From Spirochaetales bacterium (lineage in GTDB: Bacteria; Spirochaetota; Spirochaetia; B11-G9), in assembly GCA_027077185.1 (NCBI GenBank), contig JALTGJ010000412.1:1814-7054 (forward strand): a stretch of DNA of 5,241 nucleotides, written 5' to 3'. The stretch's first letter is position 1. Every line of letters starts with the position of its first letter. Under the pieces are notes generated by a model. It saw nothing but the letters and a program-made list of their open reading frames with translations, was not told where the DNA came from and made no database searches. Both the position numbers and the translations under genes were made by a program. Below are positions 1 to 5,241 of this stretch, piece after piece.

Positions 1-1
1 C

Positions 2-622
2 TCAGTACTGCTGTTTGATGAACCCCTGTCAAATTTGGATGCAAAGCTCAGAGACCTGATGAGATTCGAGATTAGAAGAATACAGCAGAGTTTTGGCATA
101 ACCAGTATATATGTCACCCACGACCAGGCAGAGGCAATGACAGTATCTGACAGAATAGTTGTTATGAACGAAGGGCATATAATGCAGGTAGGTACTCCTT
201 TTGAAATATATTCCCACCCTGCAAACAGGTTTGTGGCAGACTTTATAGGCCGGGTAAATTTTCTTGAGAGTATTGTAGAGGAGAAGGAAGAAAGCGGGAA
301 ATACAGGGTTCATATAGGAAAGAACATCAAACTCATAAACAGTTCAACAGGGAATTTTTCCAAAGGTGATAAGGTTTTGACAGTTGTCAGACCTGAATCA
401 CTGACTGTCAGCCTGGGAGAAAAAAATAATACTTCTGTTTTTAACGGCATTGTTGAAAAAGCTGTTTATCTTGGGCCAACTGTTGAATATGATATAAAAA
501 TAGACGGCAGAGATAACATATCTGCTGTAACCCATAACCCTGTAGTTGAGGGAGTTTTTAAACAGGGTGACAGGGTTAATATCGATTTTAACCCCGGTGC
601 AGCCCATCTTCTTGGACTTTAA
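2..622 (+). CDS. ABC transporter ATP-binding protein, MalK/PotA/FbpC type (C-terminal part, 5' end outside window)
   Basis: The frame is open from base 2 to the TAA at 620-622, giving the last 206 residues; a full family member has about 350, so the Walker A, Q-loop and signature parts lie upstream. It opens with Walker B and D-loop ([16 protein letters not shown]), followed by the H-loop [18 protein letters not shown] near residues 36-53. Next comes the [22 protein letters not shown] stretch in two parts (QVGTPFEIY, then [11 protein letters not shown]), which marks the importer ATPases with an extra regulatory domain. The remaining ~120 residues fit a TOBE-type domain, including VVRPESL and a [17 protein letters not shown] segment. 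The protein would energise uptake of a solute at the inner face of the membrane. The substrate cannot be told from this fragment: sugars, polyamines, ferric iron and phosphonates are all served by this group. The TTG at 35 is an internal codon, not a start. No hairpin terminator follows, although a T8 tract lies at 624-631. Confidence 0.93.
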   Translation, partial: SVLLFDEPLSNLDAKLRDLMRFEIRRIQQSFGITSIYVTHDQAEAMTVSDRIVVMNEGHIMQVGTPFEIYSHPANRFVADFIGRVNFLESIVEEKEESGKYRVHIGKNIKLINSSTGNFSKGDKVLTVVRPESLTVSLGEKNNTSVFNGIVEKAVYLGPTVEYDIKIDGRDNISAVTHNPVVEGVFKQGDRVNIDFNPGAAHLLGL

Positions 623-629
623 ATTTTTT

Positions 630-658
630 TTAACAATCCCTCATAAATGTAGTATAAT
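630..658 (+). promoter_or_regulatory. Predicted promoter of the amr operon
   Basis: A -35 box TTAACA (630-635, five of six consensus bases) is separated by exactly 17 bp from a perfect -10 box TATAAT (653-658). Transcription would start near 663-666. That leaves only about 12 nt before the amrA ATG at 677, most of it the ribosome binding site AGGGGG (665-670, 6 nt from the ATG). The -35 box overlaps the end of a T tract just after the ABC gene stop. No operator or riboswitch fits in this 54-bp gap. This argues that amrA, amrS and amrB are transcribed separately from the upstream transporter, though read-through is possible. The call rests on box match and spacing only. Confidence 0.72.
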
Positions 659-676
659 TAGTAAAGGGGGAATGTT

Positions 677-1231
677 ATGGAAAAAATTCTGCTTACCATC
701 GCAAGAGAATCAATAAAAAACAATTTTCTTAACAATAAATCTGATTTTTCATCCTTTTTTAAGGAATACCCTGAGTTAAAAGAGAATGGAGCTTCCTTTG
801 TTACACTTACAAAAAATGGTAATTTAAGAGGGTGTATAGGATCAATCACAGCATACAGATCCCTCCTTGATGATGTTATATCCAATGCCCAATCATCTGC
901 TTTCAGAGATCCCCGGTTTCCGCCCCTAAGTTTTGAAGAACTGGATAAAATAACAATTGAAGTTTCAATCCTGACAAAACCCCAAGTCCTAGAATATAAG
1001 GATTATGAAGATTTAAAAAATAAGATTAATTCTGGTGTTGACGGCGTAATATTAAAAGAAGGATATCAGCAAGCTACCTTTTTACCCCAGGTTTGGGATG
1101 AATTAAGCAGTTTTGACAGTTTCTTTTCCCATCTCTGCCTAAAAGCAGGAATGGGAAGTGATTGCCTGCAATTGCACCCTGAAATATCTGTTTATCAGGT
1201 TGAAAAGGTTAAAGAAGATGAATTTTTATAA
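677..1231 (+). CDS. amrA: AmmeMemoRadiSam system protein A (AMMECR1 domain protein)
   Basis: This 184-residue protein is essentially one AMMECR1 domain. Visible family hallmarks are the invariant-type LRGCIG motif at residues 50-55, AFRDPRFPPL at 75-84, the strand IEVSILT at 94-100, GVDGVILKEG at 120-129, TFLPQVWDEL at 134-143 and FFSHLCLKAG at 149-158. The LRGCIG cysteine and arginine sit in a conserved pocket in the family, but the biochemical role is not established. It has no signal peptide or membrane segment and should be cytosolic. The ATG at 677 has an excellent ribosome binding site (AGGGGG, 6 nt upstream) and gives a normal family length. The gene ends inside the start of amrS (14-nt overlap), so the two are probably co-translated. 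The human relative AMMECR1 is linked to the AMME contiguous-gene disorder. Family assignment is firm; function is not. Confidence 0.95.
   Translation: MEKILLTIARESIKNNFLNNKSDFSSFFKEYPELKENGASFVTLTKNGNLRGCIGSITAYRSLLDDVISNAQSSAFRDPRFPPLSFEELDKITIEVSILTKPQVLEYKDYEDLKNKINSGVDGVILKEGYQQATFLPQVWDELSSFDSFFSHLCLKAGMGSDCLQLHPEISVYQVEKVKEDEFL
1204..1208 (+). promoter_or_regulatory. Ribosome binding site setting the amrS start
   Basis: AAAGG lies 9 nt before the ATG at 1218, inside the last codons of amrA. It favours this start over the in-frame GTG at 1158, which would add 20 residues unlike the family and lengthen the overlap with amrA. The site is of moderate strength, consistent with ribosomes arriving from amrA. 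Confidence 0.55.
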
Positions 1232-2210
1232 ACCAGGTAATAACAACGATCTTATATGTACCCTTTGCCGGCATTATTGCAAAATAAAGAAAGGGGCCAA
1301 AGGCATCTGTGGTATAAATAAAAATACAGGAAATAAAATTGAATGCCTGGCCTATGGTCATCCTTCAGCCCTTAATGTTGATCCTATAGAAAAAAAGCCA
1401 TTGTACCATTTCCTTCCGGGTTCCAAAGCTTTTTCACTGGGGACGGTGGGATGTAATTTTCATTGCTCTTTCTGTCAGAACTGGGGAATATCCCAAACAT
1501 CCAAAATTGATACTTCAAACTATTTCCCCCCTGAACAAATTATAAATCTTGCTCTGGAAAAAGACTGCAGGTCCATTGCCTACACCTATAATGAACCTGC
1601 TGTTTTTTACCCATATGCAAGAGACATTGCCCTGGCAGCTAAAAAAAAGGGACTAAAAAATATATTTGTAAGTAATGGATATGAATCTGAAGAAGTAATT
1701 AATGACATGAAGGATTTTATTGATGCAGCAAATATCGATCTTAAATCCTTTTCCCCGGATTTTTATAAAAAAAATATGGGAGCAGAACTTCAAAAGGTTT
1801 TGGATAACATCAAGATATTTGTACAAAAAGGTATATTTATAGAAATAACTACCCTTATTGTACCTACTCAAAATGATTCAGATGATGAGTTAACAGCAAT
1901 AGCCTCCTTTATTGCCAATAGTCTGGGAAAAGATACCCCCTGGCATATTTCAGCCTTTCATCCGGATTACAAGGAATTGGAACTTCCTGCAACATCTATC
2001 ACATCCCTTAAAAAAGCTTATGATATAGGAAAAGGGCAGGGTTTGAATTACATATATATTGGAAATGTTAATTATGAAATCCCTACAGAGTGTCCGGACT
2101 GTAAAACAATACTTATAGAAAGAGATTATTACAGAAAAACCAAAAATTATATGAATGGATCCCATTGTCCGAATTGTGGAAAAAGTATACCAGGAGTATT
2201 TAATGCATAA
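1218..2210 (+). CDS. amrS: AmmeMemoRadiSam system radical SAM enzyme
   Basis: This 330-residue protein belongs to the AmrS branch of radical SAM enzymes, related to pyruvate formate-lyase activating enzymes. The CX3CX2C cluster motif GCNFHCSFCQNW places Cys79, Cys83 and Cys86 as ligands of the [4Fe-4S] cluster that cleaves S-adenosylmethionine. Two further cysteine sets are present. An N-terminal one (CTLCRHYC, Cys14, 17, 21, with Cys31 in GICG) could be a second metal site. A C-terminal rubredoxin or zinc-ribbon-like pair (CPDC 292-295, CPNC 317-320) closes the protein. Other barrel segments include AYTYNEPAVF 121-130, FVSNGY 150-155, ANIDLKSF 171-178 and WHISAFHPDY 242-251. The enzyme is cytosolic and oxygen-sensitive, which suggests an anaerobe. 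It overlaps amrA by 14 nt and amrB by 8 nt. The substrate is unknown; a glycyl-radical activase role is less likely because no glycyl radical enzyme is nearby in the window. Confidence 0.95.
   Translation: MNFYKPGNNNDLICTLCRHYCKIKKGAKGICGINKNTGNKIECLAYGHPSALNVDPIEKKPLYHFLPGSKAFSLGTVGCNFHCSFCQNWGISQTSKIDTSNYFPPEQIINLALEKDCRSIAYTYNEPAVFYPYARDIALAAKKKGLKNIFVSNGYESEEVINDMKDFIDAANIDLKSFSPDFYKKNMGAELQKVLDNIKIFVQKGIFIEITTLIVPTQNDSDDELTAIASFIANSLGKDTPWHISAFHPDYKELELPATSITSLKKAYDIGKGQGLNYIYIGNVNYEIPTECPDCKTILIERDYYRKTKNYMNGSHCPNCGKSIPGVFNA
2192..2196 (+). promoter_or_regulatory. Ribosome binding site setting the amrB start
   Basis: AGGAG lies 6 nt before the ATG at 2203, inside the last codons of amrS. 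It selects this ATG over the upstream in-frame ATG at 2155 (no comparable site, non-family N-terminus) and the internal ATG at 2218. Confidence 0.7.
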
Positions 2211-2988
2211 AAGAGAAATGAGTGTTGCAGGATCATTTTATCCTGATAACTGCAGTGAAATACAGAAATATTTAGCTGAATTTAATTCCTCATATAAAAA
2301 CAAGCAAATTAAACAAAAGGTAAAAGCCGTTATTTCTCCCCATGCAGGATATATTTACAGTGGGTTCAGTGCAAATGCAGCCTTTAACAGAATTGATACC
2401 AGCAGTATAAAAAGAGTAATTGTAATTGGCCCGGGCCATAGAGTATATATTAAGGGAGCAAGTACAGCCCTGTATGACAGTTATTCCACCCCCTGCGGAG
2501 ACATTACTATTGATCTGGAGTATTCAAAAAAACTAATTGAAAAGTATAAATCCCTGTCTTTCATGCCTGAAGCTCACCAGGAACATTCTACAGAAACCCA
2601 GGTTCCATTTATTCAGCACTACTGTAAAAATATTAAGCTTGTTGAAATAGTGTATGGAAATACAGACTACACAGAATTAATACCAATAATAAAAGATATT
2701 TTTTCCGAAGAAGAAAACCTCCTTGTAATAAGCACAGATCTCAGTCATTTCCACACTCTAAAAAAAGCAAATCTACTCGATAATAACTGTCTGGAAGCAG
2801 TAAAGACACTGGATATTTCCAGGCTGGAAACAGGCTGTGAGGCATGTGGAATAATAGGCCTGAAAGCAGTCCTTCAGAGTGCAAAGGAACTTGGACTTAA
2901 AAGTGAGCTGATTGATTATAGAACCAGTTATGATGCCAGTGGAGATGCCGAACGTGTTGTGGGTTATATGTCAGCTGTAATAACTTAA
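2203..2988 (+). CDS. amrB: AmmeMemoRadiSam system protein B (MEMO family)
   Basis: This 261-residue protein covers the whole MEMO family, whose fold resembles class III (LigB-type) extradiol dioxygenases. Conserved elements in order are VAGSFYP (8-14), ISPHAGYIYSG (44-54), VIGPGHR (74-80), AHQEHSTETQVPF (124-136), STDLSHF (177-183) and EACGIIG (213-219). The presumed metal-site residues of human MEMO1 (His49, His81, Asp189, His192, Cys244) have matching counterparts at His47, His79, Asp179, His182 and Cys215. The first two pairs share exactly the same internal spacing, so metal binding is likely retained. No enzymatic reaction is established for the bacterial family. The start at 2203 has a strong AGGAG site and gives the usual short lead-in before VAGSFYP. 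The gene overlaps amrS by 8 nt. Its TAA shares bases with the stop codon of the convergent ATPase gene, leaving no intergenic space. Confidence 0.95.
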   Translation: MHKREMSVAGSFYPDNCSEIQKYLAEFNSSYKNKQIKQKVKAVISPHAGYIYSGFSANAAFNRIDTSSIKRVIVIGPGHRVYIKGASTALYDSYSTPCGDITIDLEYSKKLIEKYKSLSFMPEAHQEHSTETQVPFIQHYCKNIKLVEIVYGNTDYTELIPIIKDIFSEEENLLVISTDLSHFHTLKKANLLDNNCLEAVKTLDISRLETGCEACGIIGLKAVLQSAKELGLKSELIDYRTSYDASGDAERVVGYMSAVIT

Positions 2989-4157
2989 ATATTCTCTAAC
3001 AACTTTAGATTTCTAACCGAATCCACAATTAATTTTTGATTTGCCTCAAACCTCTCAAACAAATCTTTTTGCTTTGCACTCATCTCTGAATTATATTTCG
3101 ATTCAATCATTATCTTATCAGAAGTATAGAAATCTATTTCATTTCCATCTTCATATAAATAATATATTTTCTTTCTATTTCGTAAATTTAAATATATATA
3201 ATTTTCAAAATAACTTCCAAAATCACGTTCTCCAACAAAAAGATGTTTTATACCTAAATCACACGCATAGATTTTTTTTGCAGATAATATTTTTTCATTT
3301 GTTCTACCCCAACGGGCAACTAAATGTATTAAGTAAGTTTCTTCAAAAAAAACTAAATAACGCCGGGCTGTATCAGGCGAAATTTTCAAAATATTAGATA
3401 TTTTATTTATACTAAGCTGTTTTCCACTTCGTTCCATTAGTAAAGTAAAATAGTCTCTAACCAGTTGGCTGTCTTTCAGGGAATGAAAAGCAGTTATATC
3501 TTTTTGAATAATATCTTCAACAAGATTCATTAGATATTCACGATTTGGATTTAAAACATTTTCCGGTAAGCCACCAACTTTTATATATTCTCTAAAATAT
3601 GATTCATTTAATTGATCATCTCTTTTTTTTAGGTTAATGCCTTTGAAAATTTTATACTCTTCAAAATCCAGTGGTTTTATTTCTAAAGTTACGGATCTTC
3701 CTGTTAAATATGCTTGTTTGTCTCTTAGAAGTGAGCTGGAGGAAGATGTTGCATAAATTTTCAAATTATACTTATCATAGAGATTTTTTAATTGCTGATG
3801 ATAATCAGATATATAGGTAATTTCATCAAAAAAAACATAAAATTTCTCTTCCACTTTTAATTTATGAATTTTTCTGTACTCATCCAGGATATCTAAAAGA
3901 CTTTTACCTTTTAGGAGGTAATCATCGACACTAAAATATAAAATTTTATGCCTTTCAATCCCTATAGAAAGCAAATGTTTGATTAGTAACTTTAGTAAAG
4001 TTGTTTTACCAACCCGGCGTAGACCTGTCAGAAAAACAATATGCCTGGTTTTAAAATGCGATTTTAAAAAATGTATATATTTATCACGCATTATTACATT
4101 TTCTAAGTTATAGTCTCCTTCCCACCAGGGATTATACTGGTAAAGCAAATCTTCCAT
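2985..4157 (-). CDS. AAA family ATPase with DUF4143-type C-terminal domain
   Basis: This 390-residue protein begins with an AAA_14-type ATPase domain (about residues 35-170). Walker A is GLRRVGKTT (45-53) and Walker B is FYVFFDEITY (106-115, Asp111-Glu112). A serine-rich ATSSSSSLL (136-144) stands where relatives usually have TGSSS, followed by LTGRSVTLEIKPLDFEEY (151-168) and the GGLPE motif (195-199). The C-terminal half fits DUF4143: a helix-turn-helix-like stretch (INKISNILKISPDTARRY, 250-267), then FENYIYLNL, EIDFYT and MIESKY. The last three supply Glu318, Asp342, Glu352 and Lys354, a spacing like a PD-(D/E)XK nuclease core. The cellular role of this family is unknown. The ATG at 4157 is chosen because the protein then starts in family style (MEDLLYQYNPWWEG); it has no ribosome binding site and sits at the predicted transcription start. 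Upstream in-frame TTG at 4193 lies in the palindrome. Base composition is clearly more A/T-rich than the neighbours, suggesting acquisition. Confidence 0.9.
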   Translation of the reverse strand: MEDLLYQYNPWWEGDYNLENVIMRDKYIHFLKSHFKTRHIVFLTGLRRVGKTTLLKLLIKHLLSIGIERHKILYFSVDDYLLKGKSLLDILDEYRKIHKLKVEEKFYVFFDEITYISDYHQQLKNLYDKYNLKIYATSSSSSLLRDKQAYLTGRSVTLEIKPLDFEEYKIFKGINLKKRDDQLNESYFREYIKVGGLPENVLNPNREYLMNLVEDIIQKDITAFHSLKDSQLVRDYFTLLMERSGKQLSINKISNILKISPDTARRYLVFFEETYLIHLVARWGRTNEKILSAKKIYACDLGIKHLFVGERDFGSYFENYIYLNLRNRKKIYYLYEDGNEIDFYTSDKIMIESKYNSEMSAKQKDLFERFEANQKLIVDSVRNLKLLENI

Positions 4158-4164
4158 ACAATAT

Positions 4165-4193
4165 ACTATACGATACAAACGTATAAAAATCAA
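4165..4193 (-). promoter_or_regulatory. Predicted promoter of the AAA ATPase gene, embedded in a palindrome
   Basis: Reading the minus strand, TTGATT (4193-4188) and TATAGT (4170-4165) are separated by exactly 17 bp. TTGA of the -35 box lies in the loop of the inverted repeat and the spacer is the rest of the downstream arm. The -10 box begins immediately outside the arm. Transcription would start 7-8 nt further, at 4158 or 4157, which is the A of the ATG. The mRNA would then have no leader, in agreement with the missing ribosome binding site. Any protein bound to the palindrome would cover this promoter. Confidence 0.6.
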
Positions 4194-4214
4194 GTTTTTT
4201 ATACGTTTGTATCG
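4171..4214. repeat. Perfect 19-bp inverted repeat with 6-nt loop
   Basis: The left arm CGATACAAACGTATAAAAA (4171-4189) is the exact reverse complement of the right arm (4196-4214); the loop is TCAAGT. Each arm also contains a smaller inverted repeat, ATAC-AAAC-GTAT. The element fills nearly the whole gap between the pepD stop (4222) and the ATPase start (4157). It has no T tract after either end, so it is not a standard intrinsic terminator, although its RNA hairpin could still protect the pepD mRNA 3' end. An operator for the ATPase promoter is the preferred reading; a small palindromic mobile repeat is the alternative. Confidence 0.9.
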
Positions 4215-4221
4215 CTACCCT

Positions 4222-5241
4222 CTAAACCTCCTTCAAAACCTTTAGAAGGAAATTCCAGACAGCTTCAACAGATTTAACCTTCAATCGTTCATCCGGAGTA
4301 TGTACATCCTCCATATCAGGGCCAAAGGATATCATTTCCATACCTTCAAGCTTGTCACCAATAACACCGCATTCAAGGCCTGCATGAATTGCCTTTATCT
4401 CTGCATCCCTGCCCTCTTCTTTTTTATAGATATCTTTAAAAAGTTTAAGAATATTGCTATCCGGATCAGGTTCCCAGGAAGGATATCTGCTTTCAAAATG
4501 TACATCTGCTCCTCCGGATTCCATTATTGCCTTAACCTTCCCGGAAATTTCATCATTTTCGGACATAATAGATGAACGCTGACTTGTTGTAATTTCAATT
4601 TTCTCTTTCTTTTGAAAAACAGATGCAAGATTAGTTGAGGTTTCAACAAGCCCAGGTACCTTCCTGCTCATTTTTATGACACCGTGAGGAAGGGAAAATA
4701 ATATTCCCAGTAATCTGTCGGAAAAATCTTTTGTAAAAACTTTTTCAGGAAGGCCATCTTCTTCAACTACCTTCACACTCATATTGGACTCTAATTCACC
4801 AATCTCATTTTGTAAAATTTTACTGTATTTACTTATTGTCTCTATAATTGCTTCCGGATTGTCAGATACAAAGGATATAAAAATCTCTCTGGGAATAGCA
4901 TTATGTTTCCCGCCACCATTAATTTTATGAATTTGAATATCTGAACTGGCATTTAAATCTCCTAATATTCTTGCTCCTACAGAAATGGCATTTGCTCTTT
5001 CTTCATGAATTTCAGCTCCGGAATGCCCTCCCTTAAAACCTGTAACCCTTAGCTGATAGGATTTTGAATCTCCTTTTAGATCTTCCTCCTCAACCGGCAA
5101 ATTCCCAATTGTTGTAACCCCGCCTGCACATCCAATATAAAAAATGCCCTCTTCCTCAGAATCAATATTAAAAAGCACCCTTCCGTCTATTATTGATGGG
5201 TCCAGTTCCAGAGCCCCTGTTAAGGCAGATTCCTCATCTAT
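4222..5241 (-). CDS. pepD: Xaa-His dipeptidase / cytosol nonspecific dipeptidase, M20 family (C-terminal part, 5' end outside window)
   Basis: The minus-strand frame is open from the window edge (5241) to the TAG at 4224-4222, giving the last 339 residues of an enzyme that is normally about 480 long. The first visible residues are IDEESALTGALELDPS, the M20C active-site segment. Glu3 and Glu4 correspond to the catalytic base and a metal ligand (Glu149 and Glu150 of Vibrio PepD). Asp27 in NIDSEEEG has the right spacing to be the next metal ligand (Asp173). GGHSGAEIH (71-79) belongs to the lid domain, and HAGLECG plus His314 in EDVHTPDERL supply the remaining conserved histidines. The enzyme is a cytosolic zinc-dependent peptidase that hydrolyses dipeptides, including Xaa-His, for amino acid recovery. 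The GTG at 5178 is internal (Val22), not the start. The gene stops 7 nt before the palindrome upstream of the ATPase gene, on the same strand. Confidence 0.95.
   Translation of the reverse strand: MDEESALTGALELDPSIIDGRVLFNIDSEEEGIFYIGCAGGVTTIGNLPVEEEDLKGDSKSYQLRVTGFKGGHSGAEIHEERANAISVGARILGDLNASSDIQIHKINGGGKHNAIPREIFISFVSDNPEAIIETISKYSKILQNEIGELESNMSVKVVEEDGLPEKVFTKDFSDRLLGILFSLPHGVIKMSRKVPGLVETSTNLASVFQKKEKIEITTSQRSSIMSENDEISGKVKAIMESGGADVHFESRYPSWEPDPDSNILKLFKDIYKKEEGRDAEIKAIHAGLECGVIGDKLEGMEMISFGPDMEDVHTPDERLKVKSVEAVWNFLLKVLKEV

Noticed and set aside
573..594. 7-bp inverted repeat GGGTTAA / TTAACCC near the end of the ABC ATPase gene, with a T8 tract at 624-631, as an intrinsic terminator
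   Set aside because: The stem ends about 29 nt before the T tract and lies inside conserved coding sequence, so it does not have terminator geometry.
1158..1217. Longer amrS starting at GTG 1158
   Set aside because: The extra 20 residues are the shifted frame of conserved amrA sequence and do not resemble the family N-terminus; ATG 1218 has a suitable upstream site.
2155..2202. Longer amrB starting at ATG 2155
   Set aside because: The added residues overlap the conserved CPNC zinc-ribbon end of amrS in another frame, and the AGGAG site fits ATG 2203.
3041..3397. Plus-strand 118-codon open frame inside the ATPase gene
   Set aside because: It is antisense to conserved DUF4143 coding sequence, has a low-complexity Phe/Asn/Leu-rich product and no ribosome binding site.
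4158..4193. Longer ATPase reading frame starting at the TTG in the palindrome loop
   Set aside because: It adds 12 residues encoded by the palindrome, would start upstream of the predicted -10 box, and has no ribosome binding site.
4171..4214. Palindrome as a classical intrinsic terminator for pepD
   Set aside because: The stem is A/T-rich and the T run is inside it; the bases after the stem on the minus strand (TATAGTATAT) are not a T tract. A role in mRNA 3'-end protection remains possible.
4227..4233. Perfect AAGGAGG on the minus strand at the end of pepD as a ribosome binding site
   Set aside because: It encodes the last Lys-Glu residues of PepD and no start codon follows at a usable distance; the ATPase ATG is about 70 nt away beyond the palindrome.

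Overview
The window looks like chromosomal DNA from a low-GC, probably anaerobic, Gram-positive-type bacterium (Clostridia or Halanaerobiales-like). This is inferred from strong purine-rich ribosome binding sites (AGGGGG, AGGAG), near-consensus sigma-A-type promoters, A/T-rich codon use, and the AmmeMemoRadiSam genes, which are typical of anaerobes and archaea. No RNA gene, CRISPR array or insertion sequence was found.

Left part (2-622, + strand): the 3' two-thirds of an ABC-transporter ATPase of the MalK/PotA/FbpC type. It runs from Walker B to the end of the C-terminal TOBE-like region. The rest of this transporter lies upstream.

Middle (630-2988, + strand): a compact three-gene AmmeMemoRadiSam operon with its own near-consensus promoter. 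The order is amrA (AMMECR1 domain), amrS (radical SAM) and amrB (MEMO family). The reading frames overlap by 14 and 8 nt, so the three proteins are probably translationally coupled and work together. Each family is conserved from archaea to humans or widely in prokaryotes, but as far as I know the reaction of the complete bacterial set is not firmly established. This is the best candidate here for an under-described system.

Right part (4222 back to 2985, - strand): an A/T-rich AAA ATPase with a DUF4143-type C-terminal half, including a possible PD-(D/E)XK nuclease-like signature. It converges on amrB with overlapping stop codons and no room for a terminator. Its start is preceded by a perfect 19-bp inverted repeat with a 6-nt loop. 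A promoter lies across this repeat: the -35 box is in the loop, the -10 box is just outside, and the downstream arm is part of the spacer. The promoter's predicted start point falls on or next to the ATG, so the gene may be leaderless and controlled through the palindrome.

Right edge (4222-5241, - strand): the C-terminal part of an M20-family Xaa-His dipeptidase (PepD), reading toward the ATPase gene. Its 5' end lies outside the window.

Functionally, transport (ABC ATPase), the amr set, and peptide turnover (PepD) look like ordinary chromosomal genes. The ATPase, with its different base composition and its palindrome, looks like a later arrival between them.
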